This document shows positions 34,674 to 44,311 of a stretch of 64,000 nt of DNA, piece after piece. This stretch comes from Salinirussus salinus (lineage in GTDB: Archaea; Halobacteriota; Halobacteria; Halobacteriales; Haloarculaceae): assembly GCF_009831455.1 (NCBI RefSeq), contig NZ_WOWO01000003.1:62001-126000 (forward strand), in the 5' to 3' direction. The translations under genes were made by a program, and so were the position numbers. Numbering within the stretch: the first letter of the stretch is position 1; the number at the start of each line of letters is the position of its first letter. Below the pieces are notes generated by a model. It was not told the DNA's origin. It ran no database searches and saw only the letters and a program-made list of their open reading frames with translations.

Positions 34674-35645
34674 ATGAGCCAGCCGTTCGAGGGGTTGCCG
34701 ACGACGCCGACCGCCGACGAGCTGCTGGACCAGGCCTTCTCGCGGGCAGCCAGGGCGGGACGCGCGAAGTCCGGGGTCGAGGCCCAGCAGTCGATGCTGC
34801 TGACGGCCGCGAACGTCCTCTCGGACAACCTCGAGCACGTCGTGACCGCCTGGCCCGACATCGAGGCGCTCGACCCCTTCTACCGCGACCTCGCCGACGC
34901 GGTCGCCGGCGTCGACGACCTCCGCCAGCACCTCAACGAGGTCGGCTGGGCGGGCCGGAAGGCAGGCGAGATCCGCCGGGAATACGAGGGTCGCTTCGCG
35001 GACCCCGAGACCGCCCGCAAACTCCGCAAGCAGGCGTTCGCGCGGATGGCCGACGTCGTCGAGGAGGTCGACGACGACCTCGCCGCCCTCGCCGAGGCCC
35101 GCCAGGAGCTTCGAGCCCTCCCCGAGATCGACCCCGACCAGCCGACCATCGTCGTCGCCGGCTACCCCAACGTCGGCAAGTCCTCCTTCGTGAACCGGGT
35201 CACCCGCGCCGAGAACGAGACCGACTCCTACCCCTTCACCACCACACAGATCCACGTCGGCCACCTCGAACGCGACCACATCCGCTACCAGCTCGTCGAC
35301 ACCCCGGGCCTGCTCGACCGCCCGGCCGGCGAGCGCAACGCCATCGAGTCACAGGCCGTCAGCGCGCTGACCCACGCTGCCGACGCCGTCCTGGTCTTTC
35401 TCGACCCGACTGGGGAGTGTGGCTACCCGCTTTCGGTCCAGTGGGACCTCCGGGCGGACATCGCCGCCCGCTTCGACGTTCCCGTGCTGACCGTCGCAAC
35501 GATGCGCGACAAGCTCGACGCCGACCTGGACGACGCGCGGGTCGACTACCACATGAGCGTCACGGAGGGCGACGGCGTGAGCGAGGTGCTCGACGCAGCT
35601 ATCGAGGCCGTCGGCTACGAGCCCGACCTGCCCTTCGAGAGCTGA
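34674..35645 (+). CDS. NOG1-family GTP-binding protein
   Basis: This 323-residue GTPase has an N-terminal helical domain (about 1-155; TPTADELLDQAFSRA) and a G domain from about 160. G1 is GYPNVGKSS (about 163-171), G2 includes YPFTTTQIHVGH, G3 is DTPGLLDRP, and G4 is degenerate: TVATMRDK instead of NKxD. NOG1 assists 60S ribosomal subunit assembly in eukaryotes, and the archaeal form probably acts on the 50S subunit. CTTTAGG at 34644-34650 is a TATA-like element 24-30 nt before the ATG. Confidence 0.92.
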   Translation: MSQPFEGLPTTPTADELLDQAFSRAARAGRAKSGVEAQQSMLLTAANVLSDNLEHVVTAWPDIEALDPFYRDLADAVAGVDDLRQHLNEVGWAGRKAGEIRREYEGRFADPETARKLRKQAFARMADVVEEVDDDLAALAEARQELRALPEIDPDQPTIVVAGYPNVGKSSFVNRVTRAENETDSYPFTTTQIHVGHLERDHIRYQLVDTPGLLDRPAGERNAIESQAVSALTHAADAVLVFLDPTGECGYPLSVQWDLRADIAARFDVPVLTVATMRDKLDADLDDARVDYHMSVTEGDGVSEVLDAAIEAVGYEPDLPFES

Positions 35646-35653
35646 GCTTTTTA
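35646..35653 (+). terminator. T5 tract directly after NOG1 stop
   Basis: A run of five T (35648-35652) starts two bases after the TGA. Archaeal RNA polymerase terminates on such U-tracts. No stable stem precedes it. Confidence 0.4.
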
Positions 35654-35771
35654 TACAGAAGCGCGGCCACCGACCGCGTGCGCTGACGAGTCAGGCAGGG
35701 GGGTCAGCGAAACCCCGGCACAGTCGCCCTGCCGCGGTTCGTGTCGGTGTTCGCCATCGAGTGACGACCCG

Positions 35772-37070
35772 CTATCCGCCCTCGGTCCCGACGTAGCGGA
35801 CCTCCGTCTCGATGTCGTGACCGGCCGCCCCGTCGAGGCGGGCGTCGAGCCGGTCGGCCATCCCGGAGACGGTCTCCCCTGGCGGAACACCGACGGTCAC
35901 TACCACCCGGTTCGCCTTCCGGAACAGCGCGGTGTTGGTGTAGTCCACCTGTACGTCGAGCACCCGCAGGTCGACCCCGACGCTGCCCTCCGCCTCCTCG
36001 ACGACCGACGCCGCCGTGGTTCGGATGCGTTCCTCGGTCGTCGCGCGGCTGAACGAGTCCAGAGTGACGCCGCCGAGAAACGCCGAGAGGACGAGGATAG
36101 CGACGACGAGTACCCCGATGCGCTTGAGCGTCGCGCTCCGGGCAGCGCCCCGTCGGAACCACCGCTCCGGCCGGTAGCCGGCGTACCACAGCACCGACAG
36201 TGCCGCGAGGTTGATCGAGAGGACGTTCACCGCCAGCAGCACACCTGACCCGAGTGTCACAAGTGGCGCGCCCCAGGCGGCCCCGATCCCGACGGTCGCG
36301 GCTGGCGGAATGAGCGCCACGGCGATCATCACGCCCACCAGGGCCGTGGAGACGCCGGAGGTGAGACTGAGTGCCCCGGCGACGCCCGCGCCGAGGGCGA
36401 CGGCCAGCGAGAGAAAGTCGGGGGCGAGCCGCTCGCGGATCTGTCCCACGCTGGTAATGTCATCGAGCGGCGGGATCAGGTGGGCGTACCGAACCACCAG
36501 CGCGAACAGCGCCGCGGTCACTACCGCGAGCACGAGCCCGCCGAGCTGGTAGCGAACCCCGCGGACGAACAGCTCGCGGTCGTTGACGACCGTCCCGACG
36601 CTGGCGGCCATCGCGGGCCCGACGAGCGGGGCGATGACCATCGAGCCGACCACGACCGCCGGGGAGTCGAGCAACAGGCCCGCAGTCGCGATCAGTGCGC
36701 TCACGACAGTCATCACGACGTAGGTCCGGGGAGAGGGCGCCATGCTCGATGCGGTACTGGTCAGCTCCTCGCGGGCGATCCGGTCCTCGTCTTCCTCCCC
36801 GGCGTACCGCTCCTCGAGCTCTTCGAAGCGCCGGGAGACGACCGTGTTCGCCTCGAGCACGACGGTGTAGGCGTCGTCGTCGAGGCCGGCGTCCCGGAGC
36901 GCCTCAAGCACCGGTTCGACGGCGTTCGTCGGCAGCGGGACGTACGCGATGGCGGCGTACTCCCGGCTGCTGGTCTCGTCGGAGACCACGTAGTCGACGT
37001 CCTCCTCGTCCAGTGCGCCGAGGATCGTCTCGCGCTTTCCCGAGGGGATGGTGACCTGGACGAGTCGCAC
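35772..37070 (-). CDS. DUF389 / TIGR00341-type membrane protein
   Basis: This 432-residue protein starts at GTG (37070) with a ferredoxin-like N-terminal domain (about 1-75; [18 protein letters not shown]). Then come about six membrane helices (115-340), including [15 protein letters not shown] and [12 protein letters not shown], which are hallmarks of the DUF389 family. A soluble C-terminal domain (about 350-432) follows. Function is unknown; a channel or transporter role has been suggested for the family. The NOG1 to DUF389 spacer (126 bp) holds only a T-tract. Confidence 0.88.
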   Translation of the reverse strand: MRLVQVTIPSGKRETILGALDEEDVDYVVSDETSSREYAAIAYVPLPTNAVEPVLEALRDAGLDDDAYTVVLEANTVVSRRFEELEERYAGEEDEDRIAREELTSTASSMAPSPRTYVVMTVVSALIATAGLLLDSPAVVVGSMVIAPLVGPAMAASVGTVVNDRELFVRGVRYQLGGLVLAVVTAALFALVVRYAHLIPPLDDITSVGQIRERLAPDFLSLAVALGAGVAGALSLTSGVSTALVGVMIAVALIPPAATVGIGAAWGAPLVTLGSGVLLAVNVLSINLAALSVLWYAGYRPERWFRRGAARSATLKRIGVLVVAILVLSAFLGGVTLDSFSRATTEERIRTTAASVVEEAEGSVGVDLRVLDVQVDYTNTALFRKANRVVVTVGVPPGETVSGMADRLDARLDGAAGHDIETEVRYVGTEGG

Positions 37071-37159
37071 GTCTCCCCCGATGGGAGGGCCGGAAAAAGC
37101 GTTTGGGGGTTCGGCTCCGGAAGTGGTGGGCTTATCCACGCCAGGCGCGTAGCGGCGGT

Positions 37160-37777
37160 ATGTTCGAGACGCGGCCCGACCGGGACAGCGAGGTGGTGCT
37201 CGTGGGCCGGTCGAACGTCGGCAAGTCGACCCTGATGCGCGAGCTCACGGGCCACGACTTCGCGACCGGCCAGCGCCCCGGCGTCACCCGCGAGCCCAAC
37301 CACTACGACTGGGCCAGCGAGGACTTTCTCATCACCGACCTGCCGGGCTTTGGCTTCATGAACGGCGTCCCCGAGGAGGTCCGCGAGCGGATCAAAACCG
37401 ACATCGTCCGGTACATCGAGACCCACGCCGACCACATTCTGGTCGGGGTGCTCGTCGTCGACGGGAAGGCCGTCGTCGACATCATCGACCGCCACTCCGG
37501 CCCCGATGAGGTCCCCTACGACATCGAGATGTTCGGCTTTCTCCGGGACGTGGGTATCCCGCCGGTCGTCGCGGTCAACAAGATGGACAAGGTCGACGAC
37601 CGCGACGCCCGCCTGAACGAGGTCGCCGACCGGTTCGGGCTCGTTCCGCCCTGGCAACAGTGGCAGGACACTATCGCACCCATCAGCGCCAAGCGCGGGT
37701 CGGTCGACGCGCTCACCGGAGCGGTCCGTGAACACCTTCACGAGGCCGGCCGTGACGACCTCTTCCAGTTCTTCTAG
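37160..37777 (+). CDS. engB: EngB-type GTP-binding protein
   Basis: This 205-residue TrmE-Era-EngA-YihA-type GTPase is thought to assist large ribosomal subunit assembly. G1 GRSNVGKST is at about 16-24, G2 includes [12 protein letters not shown]3 is [11 protein letters not shown]4 is VNKMDKVDD and G5 is [11 protein letters not shown]. The start at 37160 is preceded by CGGCGGT, with CTTATCC at 37131-37137 as TATA-like element. The T-tract arm of element C begins right after its stop codon. Confidence 0.93.
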   Translation: MFETRPDRDSEVVLVGRSNVGKSTLMRELTGHDFATGQRPGVTREPNHYDWASEDFLITDLPGFGFMNGVPEEVRERIKTDIVRYIETHADHILVGVLVVDGKAVVDIIDRHSGPDEVPYDIEMFGFLRDVGIPPVVAVNKMDKVDDRDARLNEVADRFGLVPPWQQWQDTIAPISAKRGSVDALTGAVREHLHEAGRDDLFQFF

Positions 37778-38035
37778 ACCACCTTTTCCCGTCGGGGTGC
37801 CTTTGCCTGCGGCGCTGCGGGCACCCCTGACGACAAAAACGTGGGCGAAAAAGACCGGAGGCGACCGAGCGAAGCGGGGAAGCGTCCGGGGTCCTCGTGA
37901 GCACCGCGAACGAGGGCTCGTCAGAGCGTGCGCTGACGGTGAACCGCGGCGCTTAGCGCCGTGGATGCTCGCCAGTCGCTGTCACCGGCGGGCCTGCCCT
38001 TCCCCGGCTCGCGCGATGCAACGCGCTCGCGGCCG
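37778..38035 (-). repeat. Dispersed multi-hairpin element, copy C (inverted)
   Basis: This 258-bp copy lies between convergent engB and the oxidoreductase gene, in the opposite orientation to A and B. Its parts on the plus strand are: CCTTTT right after the engB stop; GGGGTGCC/GGCACCCC (37794-37801/37820-37827); A5 tracts at 37835-37839 and 37848-37852; CCGGAGGC/GCGTCCGG (37855-37862/37882-37889, one mismatch); GTCAGAGC/GCGCTGAC (37920-37927/37930-37937); CCGCGGCGC/GCGCCGTGG (37944-37952/37956-37964); and the end block CGCGCTCGCGGCCG. The end that abuts a stop codon is again the T/A-tract end. Confidence 0.82.
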
Positions 38036-38054
38036 CGATTCCCGCCGCGCGCGA

Positions 38055-39026
38055 CTACGGCTCGACGACGACCTTGCCGACGACGCTCTCCTCCATCACC
38101 GCCCGGTGGGCCTCGCCGGCCTCCGCCAGGCTGTGGGTCCGGTCGATGGCCACCTCGAGCCGGTCCCCGGCGAGCAGCCGTCCGAGCCGGGCGAGGATCG
38201 GCGCCATGTCGGGCATCTCCGGGTGGGTCGCCAGGTTCGACATGCTCATGAGATGGATGTCGAGCTCCTTCGAGCGTGCGGCGGTCACGTCCGGCAGCGT
38301 CGCCCCGTCGCCGGCGATGACCGCCACGTCGCCCTCCTGTCCTGCGAGTTCGACGTCGGCCCCGAAATAGCGGTCGGGCATGTGATCCAGCACCGCGTCG
38401 GCCCCGCCACCCATCGCCTCTCGAGCGGCCTCGGCCAGGTCCTCACGGTCGTAATCGAGGACGGCGCTGGCGCCGAATCCCCGGACCGCGTCGTGGTGTT
38501 CGGGGCGGGCAGTCGCGACCGGTGTCGCCCCCAGCGCGTCCGCGAGGCCGACCGCGACGTGGCCGACGCCGCCGTTGCCGCCGTGGACGAACGCCGTCGC
38601 ACCGGGCTCGAGGCCGGCGTGGTCGACGAATGCGCGCCAGGCGGTGACGCCGACGAGCGCGACCGCCGCACCCTCGGCGAAGGTCACGCCCTCGGGCAGG
38701 GGGGCGAGCAGGTCCGTCGGAACGACGGCGTAGTCGGCGAAGGACCCACCCGAAAAACGGTCGGTGTGCAGGCCCGTCCCGAAGACGCGGTCGCCCGCGG
38801 CGTAGTCGGCGCCCGCGCCGACGGCGGCGACCGTCCCCGCCAGGTCCGAGCCGGTGGTTTTGGGCATCGACGGGACGCCCCACGCCCGGAACTTCGCGTC
38901 AACGGGGTTGACACTCGCCGCCTCGACCTCGACCAGCACCTCCCCTGGCCCGGGCTCGGGCCGCTCGACCTCTTCGAGTTCCAGGACCTCCGGGCCGCCG
39001 GCCTCGTGGTAGCGAACAGCGCGCAT
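38055..39026 (-). CDS. Zinc-less quinone oxidoreductase / medium-chain dehydrogenase
   Basis: This 323-residue medium-chain dehydrogenase/reductase has a GroES-like N-terminal half (VEVEAASVNPVDAKFRAWG) and a Rossmann NADPH domain (FVHGGNGGVGHVAVGLADAL). The catalytic zinc ligands (Cys-His pair) are absent and no structural-zinc Cys cluster is present, so it belongs with quinone oxidoreductases (Qor). The substrate is likely a quinone or enone. It ends close to element C. Confidence 0.88.
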   Translation of the reverse strand: MRAVRYHEAGGPEVLELEEVERPEPGPGEVLVEVEAASVNPVDAKFRAWGVPSMPKTTGSDLAGTVAAVGAGADYAAGDRVFGTGLHTDRFSGGSFADYAVVPTDLLAPLPEGVTFAEGAAVALVGVTAWRAFVDHAGLEPGATAFVHGGNGGVGHVAVGLADALGATPVATARPEHHDAVRGFGASAVLDYDREDLAEAAREAMGGGADAVLDHMPDRYFGADVELAGQEGDVAVIAGDGATLPDVTAARSKELDIHLMSMSNLATHPEMPDMAPILARLGRLLAGDRLEVAIDRTHSLAEAGEAHRAVMEESVVGKVVVEP

Positions 39027-39142
39027 GCCCCGAGATGAGCTGGCGGACCCAAAGACCTGCTGGCGCCCGCCCCGACCGGCGGGATGGCCGACAGCCGACG
39101 CCCAACTGCCAGACTGCCCGTCGGCAGCCAGGGCAGTTACGG

Positions 39143-42100
39143 CTACATGAAGTCGGCGATGCCCGACTGCTTGTTGTTGTCGTCCTCGAAGATCCGGTCG
39201 ATGCGTTTCTCGAGGATCCGCAGGCGCTGTTTGGTGTACGCCCGGGCGCCGAACTCCTCGGCGACCCGGAGGGCGGTGTCCATGTACTTGTTGACCGACC
39301 CCTCGTGGACCGTGAGGGCGACGTCCCCGCCACACTCCCGGCACTCCCCCGTCAGCGGCGGCCGGCGGTACTTCTCGCCACACCCCCGGCAGAGGTACTC
39401 CTGGCTGGTAAAGGCCTTCAGGTTCCCGAGCAGGTCCGGCAGGAAGTGGTACTCGATGATCCGCTCGGCCACGTCGGCCTCGTCGACCGCCCGCAGCGTG
39501 CGGGAGATGGCGAGCTGGGCGTCCATCTTCTCCTCCATCGACCCCAGGGTCTTGTATGCCGACAGCGCCGGCCCGGCCGCGATGTTCCCCGTGTCGTGGG
39601 TGTGCGCGAAGCCGTGGTACTCCCCCTCCGTCCCCAGGCGGTCCTCCGCGATGGTCATGACGTCGGCGACCGCCTCGGGGTCTGCCATCTCCCGGGTCGC
39701 CTCGTAGAACTCCCGGGGATATTCGGCCATGATGTCGACGTTGTGGGCCTCGTCGTCGATCTCCGAGGGGTCGATCCGCGAGGACATCACCAGGGGCGCG
39801 TCCATTCTGCCACCTCGCTGATCCGGCAAGAATTTCCGGCTAAAGTTCAGCAGGCCGTCGAGCAACAGCATCACGCAGTCCTCGTCGCCGTCGCACTGTT
39901 TGACCGACATATCATTTGCTATAAGTGAATGAGTTTCCGAGACGGTGAGACAGTAGACGTGGTCGACATCGGATTCCGTGTAGGACACCTCCTCAACGGG
40001 GTCAAGGACGAACTGGTCAGTCCCACCGTCGAAGGCGTAGGCGGGTGCGTCGCCGACATCGACGGTCTGGACACACTCCTGCAGTCGTCGGTCCTTTCGC
40101 GAGAGGTGAAACCCGACGGTTTCTGCGAAGGTCACGGCGTCGGACCGTGAAACGGATATCTCGTGTCGAGGGCGGCTAAGCGAGTCGTCGTCTTGGTCGT
40201 AAAACCCAGGGAATTTCTCGCGCAGTAGCGCTGGTCCGACGGTGTTGACCGTGGCCGTGATGCCGAGTCGTGTAAGCAACGCCAGCAGGTCCGTCCTGAG
40301 TTCGTCGCTTACCGTCGTTGCGCTGACACGTGGGGCATCCCCGTCGGCCGAACCGTCGCCACTGAAATAGCCGCGGAGGTACGCGGCAACGGTCCGGTCG
40401 GGTGCGTCGAAAATGCACTGGGGGACGCGCTTGGTCGGAGCAGAGACACCCGCATCGAGGACCGTATCGAAGACCGCCCGGAGGAGACGACCGGACGCCG
40501 TCACCTTCGCGTGGTTCTCGACGTACGGGTCGGCACCGAACTCCTCGCGCAACGTGTCGAGGAAGAACCGTCGGGCCTCCTCCTCGGTCCCGCAGAGCGT
40601 CGTCTGGTGGACGGTGCCCTTGGTTGTTTTCTGCTTGCGTGTGAATCCCTCGGCGGCGTAGTAGCCGAGTAGCGTCGCAACCCGGTCCCCAAGCTCAGTC
40701 ATCCGGTCCACCGTCGCAGTGTCCCGCTTGACGCCCAGCGTCACCTCTGCCGGGACGAACGAGCACAGGTCAGAGTCGGTCTCGAAAAACTCCCCGAGTA
40801 GTGAGGCCGGAATACTCTCGCGGTACAGGTAGTTACTCAGCCGCTTCTTCGTCATCCCGAGCCACTCCGCGGTGCTCTGTAGCGGGTAGAACTCGCCCTC
40901 CCACTCGTCAGCGAGACGGTCCTCGAACAGCGTGTAGAGGAGATCCCTATCGAGACCCTGGATTATCAACCGGTCCCGGGCGACTACGTCGCCGTCAAGG
41001 AATTCACGAAGGAGGTCCAATTCGGGTACCGCGTCGGAGTGGGTGATGTCGTCGAGGTGTGCTGGTGTCGCCAGACGGTCGCCCTCGTCGAGAGCCCCGG
41101 CCGCGACTGACACGAGGCGGCCGAGGTCGGGGTCGTACACGTGTACGTCGTGGTCGGGGGTGACGGACAGTTCCCTGCCGGAAACAGTCCGCACGGTGAC
41201 GACGTGGTCGGGTGCGGGGTGCTTGCTGAGCGACTGGACGGGCTGAACCGACTGCGTCCCGTTCTCGGCGAATGCAGGAACGGCGAGGTCACCGTCGAGA
41301 TGGTCGAGCGAGTCGACGAGTGTTCCGAAGGCATCCCGGTCGGCGGCCTCGTCGTCGAGATACTGGTCGGTCAGTTCATCGATCCGCTCGTGGCACCAGT
41401 CGCCGGTTTCGTCTCTGTACCACACCTTCGTCTCCGGGTGGAAACAGTTCCGCCGTTTCGAGGCGTGGAAGTAGGGGTGGGCGTACCCGACGGCGGCACT
41501 CGTAAAGCCGACGACGCGGCCGACGACGGCCGCGGAGGTGTGGGGCGCCATCCCGAAGACGAGTTCGCCGACCAGGTCTTCCCGCTCCTCGAGGTCGTAG
41601 AAGGCGTCGAGCCCGTAGTACTGGGTCAGCAGGTCGTCGACGAAGTCGGCGGTCGCGAGCATGTGCTCGGCGGCCCCGTCCGAGAGGACGACGTCCTGAA
41701 CCTTGAGCTCGACGAGCTGGTCGTCGTGGCGCAGCGGGTCGCCGTGGATGTCGGTCCCGTAGCCGAGCTCGCGGAACTGCTCGGCCGTGACGTCGAGCTC
41801 GGCCGGCCGGACCGACGTGACCGGCAGGTCGGTCATGTCGTAGCGCACGGTGCCGTCCTTGAACGCCGAGACGCCGTGTTTGGCCCGCAGGATGCCCTTC
41901 TCCAAGGGTTCGGGCGCTTTCTCCTCGGAGGTCAGCCCCTTGACCGCTTTCAGCGTGTCGAAGGCGGAAGGGCGCTCGCCGACGTTGTCGAGCGCCGCCT
42001 GGAGCCGGTCGTGGACGTTCAGCGTCGTCGTCTGCGTGGGGGAGGCCAGCGTCCCGCAGGCGGGGCACTCCGCGCGGCCGGACTCGTCGGGCTTGACCTC

Positions 42101-44311
42101 GCGGTCGCAGTCCCGGCAGACGTAGACCGGGTCGGTGACACCCCCACAGTCGGGGCACCGGGCCTCGTGGCCCCGGCTCGCGCACTCGCGACACTCCCGG
42201 CGGCCGACCTCCACCTCGACCTCCCCTCTGGTTCCGTCGACGGCGTCGCCGTGGTCGGCGGCCGCGGCGACGTCGCGCTGGTTCCCGCCGGCGTCGCCGA
42301 TGGGGTACAGCGAGTGGACCGCCGGGGACAGCTCCCGCTGTTCCGATTTCTCCGGTCGGCCCATCCGGTTGCCCACCCGCGTGGGCGCCCGCTCGCGGAC
42401 CCGGAAGGGGGCGAGTTCGTTCACCGCCTCGATGGCGTTGTCGCCGCCGTCGTAGCTGCTGGCCGCCTCCGAGAGGTCCCCGCGGTCCCACGAGCGGGTC
42501 AGGTCCTCGGTAAAGCCCAGCGAACGCGCGAGCGGCCGCCAGTCGGGGACGAGCAGCCGCTCGGACTCCTGGGTGTGCTCGACCAGCAGCGACTCCAGGG
42601 TCTCCCGGACCCCCTCGGTGCGGGGAAGCGCGAGCAGCGTCTCCGTGCCCCCGCGGTCCCCCTCACGGCGGCCGTCACCCCCGCCCTCGTCCATCGCTGC
42701 CCCGTCAGCCGCGACGGCGTCGGCGGCCTCGACGGCGTCGGCCAGCGCACAGAGGTCGTCGACGCTCACGTCGTGCCAGAGGTAGGTGTAGGCCGGGTGC
42801 AGCGGGGCGTCGTACTCCTCTGCCCAGGCGAGTGCCTCCGCCGCGGTCGGGTCCGCGAGGTCGACGGCGACGTCGTCTTCGAGCGCCTGGACGGGGCCGC
42901 CGGCGTCGGCGAACTCCTGGCGCCACCACTCGGCGGTGTAGGAGGCCGGCGCGAGCGGGTGGTTGTTCTCGACGAACTCGCCGTAGTTGACCAGATACTC
43001 CCCCAGGTCGAGCACCGACTCGACGCCGTTTCTGACGGCCAGGGCCTCCTCGGCGTCGTCGATCCGGCGGACCTCGCCGTTTGCCAGCCGGACGGTCGGC
43101 CCTTCGATGGTGTCGACGGGGACGACCCCCGCGGCCTTGCCGGGCCGTTCGGTCTTGATCTGTGTCCCTGTGGCGAGGAAGTCGTCGACCAGGTGCATCG
43201 TCGCCGGGTGGACGCCCGCCGTCGCGTGGCCGTGGTTGCGGGCGCGGCCGTAGCGCAGCCGGAAGCCGCCGGGCTCGCTGGGATGGGAGAACACCGGCCG
43301 GCCGGCGATCAGGTCCCGGAGGTACTTCTTCGAGGGGTCGGGACGGGGCGGGCCGGCCGCCCCGTCCCGGTCGCCGTCCTCCCCCTCGTTCTCTTCGCCT
43401 GCGGGGCCGTCGTCCTCCTCGCCCTCGTCAGCGGCGTCATCGCCGTCGGCCGCGTCGTCTTCGTGGTCCTCCTTGTACGCGCCGTCGATGAGGTCCTGGA
43501 GCCAGGGCCAGTCGACCTCGTCGAGTTCGCGGGTGTACCGCTGGATCTTGGGGGCCTTCAGCGCGATCCCCTCGGCGAAGACCAGACACATCCCCCCGCG
43601 GGAGGCGTTGGTGTCGACCCGCTCGAGGTCGCGGTAGCCCTCGACCTCCTCGTCGCCGGTGGCCTCCCCGTCGAGCATGACCGGCATGTGCTCGGCGATG
43701 AACTCCGCCTCCGGTTCGATGGGGCTGTACTGGAGTCCCGTCTCGGAGTCGTACAGCGCCACCTCCTCGGCGTAGCGCCCGACCTCGTCGCTCCGGGTCC
43801 GGTACTCCTCGATCCCTAAAAGCGTCCGGGCGTAGTCGGCGACGAGCACGGACAGCGCCTGCGCGGTCCCGCCCGCCGAGCGGATCGGGCCGGCGTAGTA
43901 GACGTTGACGAACTCCGTGCCGTCGTCGTTTTCCAGCAGTTCGACGCGGTCGATCCCCTCGATGGGGGCGGCGACGACACCCTCCGTGAGGAGGGCGACG
44001 GCGGTCCGGACCGCGCCCTCCACCTTGCCGGCGCGGGTGTCGTAGTCGCCGACGGTGCCCTCGACGAAGTCCTCGACCAGCGCCAGCGCCGCTTCCTCGC
44101 GGGACATCTTCCCGTCGAGTTCGCGGACCCGCTCGGCGACGCCGTCGATGCCGAGGATGTTCTCGACGCGGTCGGCCATGTCCTTGGCGACGGGGATCTC
44201 CACGCTCTCCGTGGGGTCGCCGCCACGCTCGCGGGCCCGGGTGGCCACGTCGAAGGCGTCGTCGAGGCCGTCCTCGAGTTCCTCGAAGTAGCGGTCGTCC
44301 GCGGGACGCAT
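39143..44311 (-). CDS. polC: DNA polymerase D large subunit (DP2) with intein
   Basis: This 1722-residue precursor encodes the catalytic subunit of the archaeal replicative polymerase D. After removal of the intein (residues 956-1472) the extein is 1205 residues, normal for DP2. FVNVYYAGPIRSAGGTAQAL is a conserved early block. Zinc-binding clusters occur at about 704-751 (CRECASRGHEARCPDC and two more CxxC pairs) and near the C-terminus (CRGCGEKY...CREC). The active site runs ASKRRN then, after splicing, CDGDEDC with the metal-binding Asp residues. Two acidic, low-complexity inserts (about 285-330 and 555-580) are halophile features. Its ATG overlaps the stop of the DUF296 gene by one base, so the two are probably co-transcribed. 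Confidence 0.95.
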   Translation of the reverse strand: MRPADDRYFEELEDGLDDAFDVATRARERGGDPTESVEIPVAKDMADRVENILGIDGVAERVRELDGKMSREEAALALVEDFVEGTVGDYDTRAGKVEGAVRTAVALLTEGVVAAPIEGIDRVELLENDDGTEFVNVYYAGPIRSAGGTAQALSVLVADYARTLLGIEEYRTRSDEVGRYAEEVALYDSETGLQYSPIEPEAEFIAEHMPVMLDGEATGDEEVEGYRDLERVDTNASRGGMCLVFAEGIALKAPKIQRYTRELDEVDWPWLQDLIDGAYKEDHEDDAADGDDAADEGEEDDGPAGEENEGEDGDRDGAAGPPRPDPSKKYLRDLIAGRPVFSHPSEPGGFRLRYGRARNHGHATAGVHPATMHLVDDFLATGTQIKTERPGKAAGVVPVDTIEGPTVRLANGEVRRIDDAEEALAVRNGVESVLDLGEYLVNYGEFVENNHPLAPASYTAEWWRQEFADAGGPVQALEDDVAVDLADPTAAEALAWAEEYDAPLHPAYTYLWHDVSVDDLCALADAVEAADAVAADGAAMDEGGGDGRREGDRGGTETLLALPRTEGVRETLESLLVEHTQESERLLVPDWRPLARSLGFTEDLTRSWDRGDLSEAASSYDGGDNAIEAVNELAPFRVRERAPTRVGNRMGRPEKSEQRELSPAVHSLYPIGDAGGNQRDVAAAADHGDAVDGTRGEVEVEVGRRECRECASRGHEARCPDCGGVTDPVYVCRDCDREVKPDESGRAECPACGTLASPTQTTTLNVHDRLQAALDNVGERPSAFDTLKAVKGLTSEEKAPEPLEKGILRAKHGVSAFKDGTVRYDMTDLPVTSVRPAELDVTAEQFRELGYGTDIHGDPLRHDDQLVELKVQDVVLSDGAAEHMLATADFVDDLLTQYYGLDAFYDLEEREDLVGELVFGMAPHTSAAVVGRVVGFTSAAVGYAHPYFHASKRRNCFHPETKVWYRDETGDWCHERIDELTDQYLDDEAADRDAFGTLVDSLDHLDGDLAVPAFAENGTQSVQPVQSLSKHPAPDHVVTVRTVSGRELSVTPDHDVHVYDPDLGRLVSVAAGALDEGDRLATPAHLDDITHSDAVPELDLLREFLDGDVVARDRLIIQGLDRDLLYTLFEDRLADEWEGEFYPLQSTAEWLGMTKKRLSNYLYRESIPASLLGEFFETDSDLCSFVPAEVTLGVKRDTATVDRMTELGDRVATLLGYYAAEGFTRKQKTTKGTVHQTTLCGTEEEARRFFLDTLREEFGADPYVENHAKVTASGRLLRAVFDTVLDAGVSAPTKRVPQCIFDAPDRTVAAYLRGYFSGDGSADGDAPRVSATTVSDELRTDLLALLTRLGITATVNTVGPALLREKFPGFYDQDDDSLSRPRHEISVSRSDAVTFAETVGFHLSRKDRRLQECVQTVDVGDAPAYAFDGGTDQFVLDPVEEVSYTESDVDHVYCLTVSETHSLIANDMSVKQCDGDEDCVMLLLDGLLNFSRKFLPDQRGGRMDAPLVMSSRIDPSEIDDEAHNVDIMAEYPREFYEATREMADPEAVADVMTIAEDRLGTEGEYHGFAHTHDTGNIAAGPALSAYKTLGSMEEKMDAQLAISRTLRAVDEADVAERIIEYHFLPDLLGNLKAFTSQEYLCRGCGEKYRRPPLTGECRECGGDVALTVHEGSVNKYMDTALRVAEEFGARAYTKQRLRILEKRIDRIFEDDNNKQSGIADFM
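39896..41446 (-). mobile_element. PolC intein with LAGLIDADG homing endonuclease
   Basis: This is an in-frame intein of 517 residues inserted between RRN and CDGDEDC in the polymerase active site. Block A starts CFHPETKVWY. Block B contains VTPDHDVHVYD (T-x-x-H). The endonuclease motifs are LLGYYAAEG (intein residue about 259) and YLRGYFSGDG (about 355), both with their acidic residue, so it may still cut DNA. The end is SLIANDMSVKQ followed by Cys+1: the last residue is Gln rather than Asn, and the residue before it is Lys, not His. A terminal Gln is known for archaeal PolII inteins. The stretch is less GC-rich than the flanking extein. Confidence 0.93.

Noticed and set aside
35703-35758. 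Short minus-strand frame of 17 codons after the DUF389 gene
   Set aside because: It is too short, has no promoter or ribosome site, and its composition is not informative.
41141-43819. Long open frame of 892 codons on the plus strand
   Set aside because: It lies wholly opposite polC, whose motifs are unambiguous. High GC removes stop codons from the antisense frames; the translation shows no recognisable domain.
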